From Nocardiopsis sp. NRRL B-16309 (GTDB taxonomy: Bacteria; Actinomycetota; Actinomycetes; Streptosporangiales; Streptosporangiaceae): a stretch of DNA of 64,000 nucleotides. Positions 55,874-63,756 of this stretch are shown in pieces. The notes under the pieces are model-generated. The model did no database searches and was not told the origin of the DNA. It worked only from the letters and a program-made list of their open reading frames with translations. The stretch is taken from the NCBI RefSeq assembly GCF_001279585.1, contig NZ_LGEC01000114.1, forward strand, positions 310,001-374,000, given 5' to 3'. Made by a program: the position numbers and the translations under genes. Positions within the stretch are counted from its first letter, which is position 1. Every line of letters begins with the position of its first letter.

Positions 55874-58447
55874 CTACTGCTCCTCGGACGCGGGGAGGAC
55901 CACCTCGACGGTGAGCTCACCGTCGTCGGTCACCTCGAAGTCGATCCCCGCGGCGCGCCCGGCCGCGGCGATGTCCCCGGCCGCGGCGCGGGCGGCGTCG
56001 GCCTGCTTACCGGCCACCCGCACGTGCTCGACCTCGGCGCGCATGGACAGCTTGGCCTCGGACTTGGCCTTGCGGACCGCGCGCAGCACCTCGGCCGTGG
56101 ACGCCAGGACGGCGGGGTCGCCGTCGGCCGCGGCGGTGCGGTACCCGGCCGCCTGGGGCCAGGCCTGGGCGTGCACCGAACCGTCCTGCCACCAGCTCCA
56201 GACCTCTTCGGTGACGAAGGGCAGGAAGGGCGCGAACAGCTTGTGCAGGGCGCCCAGGGCGACGAGCAGCGCGGCACGGGCGGAGGCGCCCTCGGCGGAC
56301 TCGGCGTTGTAGGCGCGGGTCTTGACGAGTTCGAGGTAGTCGTCGCAGAAGTCCCAGAAGAAGCGCTCGGTGCGCTCCAGGGCCCGCGTGTGGTCGTAGG
56401 CGGCGAACGCGGCGGTGGCCTCGTCGACGACCTCGGCCAGCGCGGCCAGCATCGCCCGGTCCAGGGGCTCGGTGACCTGGGACGGGTCGACGGAGGCGCC
56501 CTCACCGGCCACCGACATCACGAACTTGCTGGCGTTGAGGATCTTGATGGCCAGCCGGCGGCCGACCTTCATCTGGCCCTCGTCCATCGCGGTGTCGGTG
56601 CCCAGGCGCCCGCTGGCCGCCCAGTAGCGCACGGCGTCGGAGCTGTACTTCTCCAGCAGCGCCACGGGCGTGACGACGTTGCCCTTGGACTTGGACATCT
56701 TCTTGCGGTCCGGGTCCAGGATCCACCCGGAGATGCCGGTGGTGCGCCAGGGCAGCGTGCCGTTCTCGAAGTTGGCCCGCACGACCGTGGCGAACAGCCA
56801 CGTGCGGATGATGTCCTGGCCCTGGGGGCGCAGGTCCATCGGGAAGACCCGCTCGAACAGGTCCTGGTCGCGTTCCCAGCCCGAGGCGATCTGCGGGGTG
56901 AGCGAGGAGGTCGCCCAGGTGTCCATGACGTCGGGGTCGCCCATGAACCCGCCCGGGCGGCCGCGCTGGGACTCGGTGTAGCCCTCCGGCGCCTGCGAGC
57001 TGGGGTCGACGGGCAGCTGGTCCTCCGAGGGCAGCAGCGGCTCGTCGTAGCGCGGGTTGCCGTCGCCGTCCAGCGGATACCAGACCGGGAAGGGCACGCC
57101 GAAGAAGCGCTGGCGGCTGACCAGCCAGTCGCCGTTGAGGCCCTCCACCCAGTTCTCGTAGCGCTGGCGCATGTGGTCCGGGTGCCAGACGAGCTCGCGG
57201 CCCCGCCGGACCAGCTGCGCGCGCAGTTCCTCGTCCCGGCCGCCGTTGCGGATGTACCACTGGCGGGTGGTGACGATCTCGAGCGGCTTGTCGCCCTTCT
57301 CGTAGAACTTCACCGGGTGGGTGATGGCCGTGGGCTCGCCGATGAGGTCGCCGCTCTCGCGCAGCATCTCCACCGTGCGCTCGCGGGCGGTGTGCATGGT
57401 GGCCCCGACCAGGCGGGCGTAGGCCTCGCGGCCCTGCTCGGGCAGGCCCGAGGGCGTCTCCGCGACGATGCGGCCGTCCCAGCCGATGATCGGCCGGGTG
57501 TCCAGGTCCAGCTCACGCCACCACGTGACGTCGGTGGTGTCGCCGAAGGTGCAGATCATCGCGATGCCGGACCCCTTCTCGGGGTCGGCCAGGCGGTGCG
57601 CCCGCACCGGGACCTCCACGCCGAAGACCGGCGTGCGCACGGTGGTGCCGAACAGGTGCTGGTAGCGCTCGTCGTCGGGGTGGGCGACCAGGGCCACGCA
57701 GGCGGCCAGCAGCTCGGGGCGGGTGGTCTCGATGTGGACGGTGCCGCCGTCGGGCCGGTGGAAGGCGACCTTGTGGTAGGCGCTGGGGCGCTCGCGGTCC
57801 TCCAGCTCCGCCTGGGCGACGGCGGTGCGGAAGGTGACGTCCCACAGCGTGGGGGCCTCGGACATGTACGCCTCGCCGCGCGCCAGGTTGCGCAGGAAGG
57901 CGCGCTGGGCGGCGGTCCGGGAGTTGTCGTCGATCGTGGCGTAGGTGTGCCGCCAGTCGACGCTCAGCCCGAGGCGGCGCCAGATGGACTCGAAGACCTT
58001 CTCGTCCTCGGCCGTGAGCTCGTCGCACAGCTCGATGAAGTTGCGGCGGGAGATGGGGACCTGCCGCTTGGGGTCGGGCTTGGCGGGGGGCCGGAAGTCC
58101 GGGTCGTAGGCGACCGAGGGGTCGCAGCGCACGCCGTAGTAGTTCTGGACGCGGCGCTCGGTCGGCAGGCCGTTGTCGTCCCAGCCCATGGGGTAGAAGA
58201 CGGCCTTGCCGTTCATGCGCTGGAAGCGGGCGACGGTGTCGGTGTGCGTGTAGGAGAACACGTGGCCGATGTGCAGCGAACCCGAGACCGTGGGCGGCGG
58301 GGTGTCGATGGAGAAGACGTCCTCGCGGCTGCGGGTACGGTCGAAGTGGTAGACGCCGGACTCATCCCATACGTCGACCCACTTCGCCTCGATACCGTCC
58401 AGCGAGGGCTTGTCGGGCATGCGGAAGGAATGAGAGCCGTTGGTCAT
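55874..58447 (-). CDS. valS: valyl-tRNA synthetase
   Basis: ATG 58447 gives 857 residues. The class I signature HIGH is in PPPTVSGSLHIGHVFSYTHT (59-62), and KMSKSKGN lies around 580-588. The GWDDNGLPTERRVQNYYGVR segment, the editing domain (about 190-400) and a C-terminal helical arm fit. The N-terminus is like the archaeal/actinobacterial ValRS type, PTERRVQNYYG being typical. It charges tRNA-Val. Its start faces the DUF4235 gene across a ~180-bp divergent region. Confidence 0.96.
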   Translation of the reverse strand: MTNGSHSFRMPDKPSLDGIEAKWVDVWDESGVYHFDRTRSREDVFSIDTPPPTVSGSLHIGHVFSYTHTDTVARFQRMNGKAVFYPMGWDDNGLPTERRVQNYYGVRCDPSVAYDPDFRPPAKPDPKRQVPISRRNFIELCDELTAEDEKVFESIWRRLGLSVDWRHTYATIDDNSRTAAQRAFLRNLARGEAYMSEAPTLWDVTFRTAVAQAELEDRERPSAYHKVAFHRPDGGTVHIETTRPELLAACVALVAHPDDERYQHLFGTTVRTPVFGVEVPVRAHRLADPEKGSGIAMICTFGDTTDVTWWRELDLDTRPIIGWDGRIVAETPSGLPEQGREAYARLVGATMHTARERTVEMLRESGDLIGEPTAITHPVKFYEKGDKPLEIVTTRQWYIRNGGRDEELRAQLVRRGRELVWHPDHMRQRYENWVEGLNGDWLVSRQRFFGVPFPVWYPLDGDGNPRYDEPLLPSEDQLPVDPSSQAPEGYTESQRGRPGGFMGDPDVMDTWATSSLTPQIASGWERDQDLFERVFPMDLRPQGQDIIRTWLFATVVRANFENGTLPWRTTGISGWILDPDRKKMSKSKGNVVTPVALLEKYSSDAVRYWAASGRLGTDTAMDEGQMKVGRRLAIKILNASKFVMSVAGEGASVDPSQVTEPLDRAMLAALAEVVDEATAAFAAYDHTRALERTERFFWDFCDDYLELVKTRAYNAESAEGASARAALLVALGALHKLFAPFLPFVTEEVWSWWQDGSVHAQAWPQAAGYRTAAADGDPAVLASTAEVLRAVRKAKSEAKLSMRAEVEHVRVAGKQADAARAAAGDIAAAGRAAGIDFEVTDDGELTVEVVLPASEEQ

Positions 58448-58629
58448 GCGCCAATGTTAGTGCTCTTCGACGCGTGTTCGCTCCGCGTTGTGGACAAGGT
58501 CCGCGCGGGAGCGGGGACACCGTGTCGGGCCCCCTGTGTTCGCCGTGCCGGGCGTGAAAGGATTCCGTACGCAGAGGGTGCGCGGTCCGCGCACCGGCGT
58601 ACGTACAACGGAAACGGTGAACGATTCAC
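58448..58629. promoter_or_regulatory. divergent region between valS and DUF4235 gene
   Basis: The 182-bp stretch holds promoters for both genes. A strong hairpin GGTGCGCG (58577-58584) and CGCGCACC (58588-58595) lies in the leader of the DUF4235 gene. No T-box-type structure is obvious upstream of valS, where actinobacteria can carry one. No promoter match is strong enough to place. Confidence 0.35.
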
Positions 58630-58908
58630 ATGGCTAAGAAGGACGGCGGTGAACTCGGTCCCGCACTCCTCGGATTCGCGGCGGGGTTCGCGGCGGAGTT
58701 CGTCACGCGCAAGGCCCTGACCTTCGCCTGGACACGCGCCACCGGGGAGGAGCCCCCGACGGACCTGGAGTCCCCCGACGTGAGCCTCGGCCGCGCCCTG
58801 AGCTGGGCCGTGATGGCCGGTGTGGGGGTCGAGGTGGCACGCGTGCTGGCCGTACGCGCCGCCCGCAAGCGGCTGGTCACGCCGCGGGCCGCCGAAGTGG
58901 AGGCCTGA
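58630..58908 (+). CDS. DUF4235 membrane protein
   Basis: ATG 58630 gives 92 residues. Two hydrophobic segments (ALLGFAAGFAAEFVTRKALTF; ALSWAVMAGVGVEVARVLAV) with basic flanks match DUF4235, a small actinobacterial membrane family of unknown function. No other gene shares its direction nearby. Confidence 0.85.
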   Translation: MAKKDGGELGPALLGFAAGFAAEFVTRKALTFAWTRATGEEPPTDLESPDVSLGRALSWAVMAGVGVEVARVLAVRAARKRLVTPRAAEVEA

Positions 58909-58967
58909 GGACGGGCCCCGTGCGCGCCGCGCGGCGGTGCGCACGGGACCGCCCTTCCTTCGCCGGG

Positions 58968-59813
58968 TCAGGGCTCCAGTTCCTCCGGGGCCTCGCGGCG
59001 GGCGATGCTCTGGGCGCGCAGGTCGGCCCGGACCCTGGAGGCCACCGCCCCGGTGGCCAGGCGGTTGACGATGCCGCCGGCCACGGCGCCGGTGAGGTAG
59101 GGGCCCATGGTCGTGAGGTTGCGCCCCAGCAGCCGCAGGAGCCGGTCGCGCAGCGCGGTCTTGGCGGCGGCGCCGACGGCCAGCAGGAGCGTCTCCTCGG
59201 GCTTGGTGGGGTCCACGCCCCGGCGGTGCACCCAGGCCCCCAGGTAGCCCGCGTTGCGCCGCAGGGCGCCGTCGGAGGCGACGGGGGCGTCGTAGAGCTC
59301 GTGCAGCTCACCGATGAGCTTGACCTCGACCGCCGCGACCAGCAGGGTCTCCGCCGCCAGGCGGGCGGGTGTGCCGAGCAGGAGCGGGGGTGCGGCCCAC
59401 TGCACGGCCGACAGGGCGCCCCCGGCCATGCCGACGGCGGTGGTGGCGCGCACGGCGGTGCGCTGGAGGGCGTCGGCGAGCTCCTCGCCGTCCAGGCCGC
59501 CGTGGTGGCGCACGAGTGTGGCGTGGTCTCGGATGGGGACGCGGGGGGCGATCTCCTCGGCGAACGTCTCGCTCAGCCACCGCCCGGCGGCGACGCCGCG
59601 CAGTCCGGCGGACCGGGCGCTGGTTCCCAGGGCGGTGACGAGTGCGCGGAGCCGGCGGCGTCGCTCGGCCGCTCCCTCGCCCTCGGCGGCGTCGTCGTCC
59701 ACGCTCGCCAGGTCCTCGGAGAGGATGCGTCCCACCAGGACGCCCACCTCACGCCGCTCGTTGTCGCGGTCCCCGTCCTGCGGGGAGTCCTCGGGGTGCT
59801 GGTCGTCGTCCAC
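58968..59813 (-). CDS. conserved actinobacterial protein with hydrophobic helices, 281 aa
   Basis: GTG 59813 follows GAGGGGCCC. An acidic N-terminal ~40 residues precedes a mostly helical body with hydrophobic stretches (VGMAGGALSAVQWAAPPLLL, LTTMGPYLTGAVAGGIVNRL). The block LIGELHELYDAPVASDGALR and AGYLGAWVHRRGVDP look conserved. The hydrophobic helices suggest membrane association, perhaps EcsC-like, but I cannot assign it firmly. It is beside the DUF4193 gene in the same direction. Confidence 0.6.
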   Translation of the reverse strand: MDDDQHPEDSPQDGDRDNERREVGVLVGRILSEDLASVDDDAAEGEGAAERRRRLRALVTALGTSARSAGLRGVAAGRWLSETFAEEIAPRVPIRDHATLVRHHGGLDGEELADALQRTAVRATTAVGMAGGALSAVQWAAPPLLLGTPARLAAETLLVAAVEVKLIGELHELYDAPVASDGALRRNAGYLGAWVHRRGVDPTKPEETLLLAVGAAAKTALRDRLLRLLGRNLTTMGPYLTGAVAGGIVNRLATGAVASRVRADLRAQSIARREAPEELEP

Positions 59814-59941
59814 GGGCCCCTCCCTCGTGTCCTCCGTCGCGGGTACCCGCAGAGTACCCCCGCACACGCGCGATGCGCCCCCGGAGGGGACGCATCGGGT
59901 CATGGCGCGTTCGGTCGGCCTGTCGGGGAACGGCTCTCGGA

Positions 59942-59966
59942 ACGGGACGGCGGGTGTCCGTCCCGT
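59942..59966 (-). terminator. hairpin after the DUF4193 gene
   Basis: Nine-bp arms ACGGGACGG and CCGTCCCGT around CGGGTGT lie 5 bp beyond the DUF4193 stop in the leftward direction. No T-tract follows, so it is a terminator candidate by position. Confidence 0.5.
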
Positions 59967-59970
59967 CCTG

Positions 59971-60267
59971 TCAGGCGCACTCCTTGCAGACGAGCTGACC
60001 GGCGCGCTGCTCGGCGAGCTGACTGCGGTGGTGCACCAGGAAGCAGCGCGAGCAGGTGAACTCGTCGGCCTGACGCGGGAGCACGCGGACCGCGAGCTCC
60101 TCGCCGGACAGGTCCGCTCCGGGCAGTTCGAGCCCTTCGTTGGCCTCGTCGGGGTCGACGTCGATCGTGCCGGTGCCCTTGTCCACGCGCCGCGCCTGCA
60201 GCTCCTGGAGGCTGTCCTCGTTGATGTCCTCGTCAGTCTTGCGCGGGCTGTCGTAGTCGGTGGCCAT
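59971..60267 (-). CDS. DUF4193 zinc-ribbon protein
   Basis: The start ATG 60267 (MATDYDSPRKTDEDINEDSL) is the normal DUF4193 opening; the upstream ATG at 60282 would add five residues. The 98-residue protein ends with CSRCFLVHHRSQL and CKECA, a zinc ribbon. DUF4193 is common in actinobacteria; its role is unknown. A weak -35/-10 pair (GTTACA, 17 bp, TAAACG) lies just upstream on the minus strand. Confidence 0.88.
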   Translation of the reverse strand: MATDYDSPRKTDEDINEDSLQELQARRVDKGTGTIDVDPDEANEGLELPGADLSGEELAVRVLPRQADEFTCSRCFLVHHRSQLAEQRAGQLVCKECA

Positions 60268-60731
60268 CTCTGCTAACTCCATCCCCCTCGTTTAGTGCCT
60301 CGTCGCGCGGGTGTAACGCTTGAGAGACCTCTGTTGTGCCCGGATCGGTCGATGAGTTTTCCCGACATCGGTGAACCGTGCCCCCTCCCGGGCCACCGCT
60401 CACAGGTCAGCGGTACTTTTCGGCACCGTGACCGGAGACGGCCACGCACCTGCGGCCGTACCCCGATCGGTTCCTCTGGTACTACCCGACGCCGGGTGTT
60501 CCGTAGACCTCGAAAACCCGTTTCCGCCCACTCCGGACAAGCGTGGAAGAAACCCCCGGCCATGGGCGAAAACAAAGACATGCCCACGTCAGGAGGTATT
60601 CCCTCCGTGTCCACGCCCGGGGAAGCATACCCACCCGGGGTCGACGCTCGTGACGCGGGTGGGCGTGTCTTCGGACACGTATAGATACCACGAAGCAGGC
60701 GGGAGTGCGATTCGGTGGGCCGCGGCCCGAT
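60268..60731. other. intergenic region
   Basis: The 464 bp between the DUF4193 start and the histidine kinase stop hold no convincing gene; the frames present lack codon bias. CGTGTC-TTCG-GACACG (60664-60679) is a perfect tetraloop hairpin about 55 bp beyond the kinase stop and may mark the 3' end of the two-component transcript. The DUF4193 promoter is the only other element. Confidence 0.45.
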
Positions 60732-61982
60732 TCATCGGCGCTCGGGGGCCTCGGGCGGGGCCAGCGGCAGACAGACGGTGATGACCAGCCCGCCGCCCGC
60801 GCGGGGCCACGCGGTCACCACGCCCTCGTGGGCGCGCACCACCGAGCGCACGATCGACAGGCCGAGCCCGGCGCTGCGGCCGGAACCGACCCGGTCGCCC
60901 GATCCGCGCCGGAACGGCTCGAAGAGGCCCTCGATCTCGTAGGCGGGGATGACCTTGCCGGAGTTCTCCACCTGGATCGCCGGAACGCCCTCGTACATGC
61001 CGCTGCGGACGGTGATCTCGCCGTCCTCGACGTTGTACTTGAGCGCGTTCTCCACCAGGTTGGCGACCAGCCGCTCCAGCAGGACCGGGTCGCCGACCAC
61101 CGCACCGGGGCGCAGGTCCCGGCGCAGCCGGAGCCCGGACTCCTCGATGTCCCCCGAGAGCTGGCTCAGGACCGTCTCCGCGACCTCGCCGAGGTCGACC
61201 CGGGTCCGCGACTCCAGTTCGCGGTCGCTCTTGGCCAGGAAGAGCAGGCCGTCGATGAGGCGCTCGTGCCGGGCGTTGGTCTCCAGCAGGGTCTGGCCGA
61301 CGCTCTTGAGGTCCGGGGAGACCTCGGGGGCGCTGAGCGCGACCTCCAACAGGGTGCGGTTGATGGCCAGGGGCGTGCGCAGCTCGTGCGAGGCGTTGGC
61401 GACGAAGCGGCGCTGGCCGTCGAAGGCCCGGTCCAGGCGCTCCAGCATGCCGTCGAAGGTGTCGGCGAGTTCGCGGATCTCGTCGTCGGGCCCGGACAGG
61501 GCGATGCGCTCGTGCAGGGAGCGCTCCGACAGGCGGCGGGCGATCCGGGTGATCTTCTGCAGCGGCGACAGGGCGCGTCCGGCCACCGCGTAGCCCAGGG
61601 CGACCGCCAGCAGTCCGACCAGGAACAGGGCGAGCAGGGAGAACCGGGTGACGTGGGTGAGCACCTCCTCGATGAGGTGGCGCTGCGCCAGCAGTTCCGC
61701 GGCGCCCTCCTCCGCCAGCAGGGCGTTGAGCAGGACCGCGACGATGAGGTAGTTGACCAGCACCAGCACGGACCCGGCCGCGAAGAACAGCATCCCGTAG
61801 ATGAGCGTGAGCCGGGCCCGCAGGCTGAGGTTGTCGGTGAAGCGGTACACGCGCTCGGCCGCCGCGGAGCGCTCACCGCCCTCCCGGTCGGGCGAGGCGG
61901 TGTGCAGGCGGCGCCAGGTTCCGGTGTCGCCGGGGCGGGTGGGTTCGACCTGGTCCGACTCGGCGCGCTCGCCCGGTCTCAC
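60732..61982 (-). CDS. sensor histidine kinase (CutS-like)
   Basis: The 416-residue protein has a cytoplasmic N-terminal ~50, TM1 (about 58-88), a short outer loop (about 89-112), TM2 (about 114-135), HAMP (about 136-190), HisKA with ANASHELRTPL (H199) and an HATPase domain with N box LVENALKYN and G box SAGLGLSIVRS. It autophosphorylates and passes phosphate to the adjoining regulator. The locus beside DUF4193, dut and an inositol monophosphatase gene matches the Streptomyces CutRS setting. The outer loop has no Cys, unlike CutS, so the input may differ. Confidence 0.9.
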   Translation of the reverse strand: MRPGERAESDQVEPTRPGDTGTWRRLHTASPDREGGERSAAAERVYRFTDNLSLRARLTLIYGMLFFAAGSVLVLVNYLIVAVLLNALLAEEGAAELLAQRHLIEEVLTHVTRFSLLALFLVGLLAVALGYAVAGRALSPLQKITRIARRLSERSLHERIALSGPDDEIRELADTFDGMLERLDRAFDGQRRFVANASHELRTPLAINRTLLEVALSAPEVSPDLKSVGQTLLETNARHERLIDGLLFLAKSDRELESRTRVDLGEVAETVLSQLSGDIEESGLRLRRDLRPGAVVGDPVLLERLVANLVENALKYNVEDGEITVRSGMYEGVPAIQVENSGKVIPAYEIEGLFEPFRRGSGDRVGSGRSAGLGLSIVRSVVRAHEGVVTAWPRAGGGLVITVCLPLAPPEAPERR

Positions 61983-62632
61983 AGTCGGTATCCGGCGCCG
62001 GGGACGGTCTGGATGACCGGCGGGTCGCCGATCTTCTTGCGCAGGGTCATGACGGTGACCCGCACGACGTTGGTGAAGGGGTCGGCGTTCTCGTCCCAGG
62101 CCTTCTCCAGCAGCCCCTCGGCGCTGACCACGGTCCCCTGGGCGCGCATGAGCACCTGCAGGACGGCGAACTCCTTGGGAGTGAGGGCGATCTCGCGGCC
62201 GTCGCGGTGCACCCGGTGGTTGGCCGGGTCCAGCGTGATGCCGTGGCGCTCCAGCACGGGCGGCAGCGGCGGCGCCGACCGGCGGCCCAGGGCGTGCACG
62301 CGGGCGATGAGCTCGGCGAAGGCGAAGGGCTTGGCGAGGTAGTCGTCGGCGCCGATGGTCAGGCCGTCGACCTTGTCCTGGACGCCGCCGGAGGCGGTGA
62401 GCATCAGGATGCGGCCGGTGTAGCTCTCCTCGACCAGGGTGCGCGCGACGTCGTCACCGTGGGTTCCGGGCAGGTCGCGGTCGAGCACGATCACATCGTA
62501 GTCGTTGACCGCGGTGTGCTCCAGGGCCGTGTCGCCGTCGTAGACCACGTCCACCGCCATCGCCTCGCGGCGCAGTCCCAGGGCCACGGCGTCGGCCAGA
62601 ACCCGTTCGTCTTCGACCACGAGTACGCGCAC
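61979..62632 (-). CDS. OmpR-family response regulator (CutR-like)
   Basis: The 217-residue protein has a receiver domain with VVEDERVLAD and the phosphorylated Asp51 in VIVLDRDLPG, plus the KPF lysine (LAKPFAFAEL). A winged-helix C-terminal domain (about 120-217: LTPKEFAVLQVLMRAQGTVV, NVVRVTVMTLRKKIG) binds DNA. ATG 62632 follows GAGAAGGACAAC. The kinase gene overlaps by 4 bp. The long leader before the start carries two unusual hairpins. Confidence 0.93.
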   Translation of the reverse strand: MRVLVVEDERVLADAVALGLRREAMAVDVVYDGDTALEHTAVNDYDVIVLDRDLPGTHGDDVARTLVEESYTGRILMLTASGGVQDKVDGLTIGADDYLAKPFAFAELIARVHALGRRSAPPLPPVLERHGITLDPANHRVHRDGREIALTPKEFAVLQVLMRAQGTVVSAEGLLEKAWDENADPFTNVVRVTVMTLRKKIGDPPVIQTVPGAGYRL

Positions 62633-62671
62633 GTTGTCCTTCTCGAGCGTTGGTGCCTGGGAAAAAGGGGG

Positions 62672-62709
62672 GCCGCTGCCGGCGCATCCCCCAACACACC
62701 GGCAGCGGC
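62672..62709 (-). ncRNA. leader hairpin 1 with U-tract, upstream of the response regulator
   Basis: Perfect 11-bp arms GCCGCTGCCGG (62672-62682) and CCGGCAGCGGC (62699-62709) form a stem. On the minus strand, CCCCCCTTTTT follows at once, as in an intrinsic terminator, 27 to 40 bp before the regulator start. The loop contains ATCCCCCAAC (62686-62695, plus-strand reading), repeated in a second hairpin upstream. It may be a regulated terminator. Confidence 0.5.
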
Positions 62710-62841
62710 GTTCTTGGTCCCGGCCGCGTCAACCGTTGTCTCACATTCGGGGTAAGGAGACGGTAAACCACCGTCTTCACTTCCCCGATCGGAGACCGGG
62801 CGTCGGCCGGGAGCTTCACAGCCCCTTCGTGCACGGGGAGC

Positions 62842-62874
62842 CGCCGCCGACGAATCCCCCAACCGTCGGCAGCG
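62842..62874 (-). ncRNA. leader hairpin 2 with the same loop
   Basis: CGCCGCCGACG (62842-62852) pairs with CGTCGGCAGCG (62864-62874) with one mismatch. The loop carries the same ATCCCCCAAC (62854-62863) as hairpin 1, 168 bp away. No T-tract follows. The repeated loop implies a shared ligand, protein or DNA/RNA-binding role. Confidence 0.45.
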
Positions 62875-62902
62875 ACGCATCCCCGCACATCTCAAAACTG
62901 AC

Positions 62903-62940
62903 ACATCCAGAATAAGAAACAAGTAAGCACAGGGCGCAAC
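62903..62940 (-). promoter_or_regulatory. candidate promoter of the two-component system
   Basis: On the minus strand TATTCT (62914-62909) is a fair -10 in an AT-rich patch, with TTGCGC (62939-62934) 19 bp upstream as a weak -35. Transcription from here would give a leader of about 270 nt containing both hairpins. Confidence 0.4.
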
Positions 62941-63244
62941 CGCTGAATGTGTGATGGGACACCCTCGACCCGCCCTTGGTACGGGCCCGGCCGTTCCGCC
63001 GTCCGCCCGGCGCCCGAACGCCCGTGACAGCGGCCTTTCCGGAGGGCGGAACCCGCGTCGGCTCGCCCGGGCGGTCACGGAAGGATCTCGTGCGGGGGCC
63101 GATGGTTTGGCATGAGTCACAGTGCGGTACAGGTAGGGGACGCACGCGTGGACTCCGGCCGACCGGTCGGGGACGCGACGGGCACGCGCACAGGGACGTG
63201 GCGGCCGCGGTCGCGCGCATGCGCTTCGTACACATACGGATGCA

Positions 63245-63271
63245 CACCGGTACGGCGAGCCCGTACCGGTG
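63245..63271. promoter_or_regulatory. perfect inverted repeat upstream of the 54-residue gene
   Basis: Eleven-bp arms CACCGGTACGG (63245-63255) and CCGTACCGGTG (63261-63271) around CGAGC end 21 bp before the ATG at 63293. It could be an operator or an mRNA hairpin. The ribosome site GGAAGAGGTG lies just after it. Confidence 0.5.
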
Positions 63272-63292
63272 CCTACCCCTGGAAGAGGTGTC

Positions 63293-63457
63293 ATGGGCGA
63301 GTTCCTCGCGGAGATCAAGGTCCGCATCAACGAGACCTACCGTTCGCTCCAGTCGGCCCAGGCCGCCGGAGACGACCACCTCGCCGACACGCACGCCGCG
63401 GAACTGGAGGACCTGTACCGCCTCGCGGCTCGCAACGGCGTCGACACCCACTGCTGA
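63293..63457 (+). CDS. small conserved helical protein, 54 aa
   Basis: ATG 63293 follows GGAAGAGGTG. The product (EFLAEIKVRINETYRSLQSA, DHLADTHAAELEDLYRLAAR) is almost wholly helical and soluble. Its compact form and context next to the CutRS-like genes recall a short conserved actinobacterial protein, but I cannot name a family with certainty. A strong inverted repeat precedes it and a hairpin follows. Confidence 0.6.
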   Translation: MGEFLAEIKVRINETYRSLQSAQAAGDDHLADTHAAELEDLYRLAARNGVDTHC

Positions 63458-63505
63458 CATCCCACCGTCGGCACCGCCCGGATCCCGAGGGACCGGGACG
63501 GACGA

Positions 63506-63540
63506 GGGGCGGGGAACGGCTCACGCCGTTCCCCGCCCCT
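63506..63540 (+). terminator. long hairpin after the small gene
   Basis: Fifteen-bp arms AGGGGCGGGGAACGG and CCGTTCCCCGCCCCT around CTCACG, followed by CCTGCTTCTC. Placement after the 54-residue gene suggests termination; the T content is low. Confidence 0.6.
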
Positions 63541-63756
63541 CCTGCTTCTCTTCGGGCCTCCGCCTCGCTTCGGCCCGTGCTCGGGGCGCCGGGGATCCGG
63601 TGTCCTTCGGCCGAGTTCGTGCCTTGCCCGCAAGCTCGGCGCGGCTGCGCCCACGGCCTGCGGAACACTGGCGCGCCCCCACCAACCCCCGAGTGGCTGA
63701 GGCGGGACCAAACGTGCACGTACAACCCCTGGGGGCGCGGGCGGGGCCTTCGACCG

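Noticed and set aside
55538..58720. A 1060-codon rightward open frame opposite dut and valS
   Set aside because: It lies antisense to two genes with complete catalytic motifs and has a composition typical of GC-rich shadow frames.
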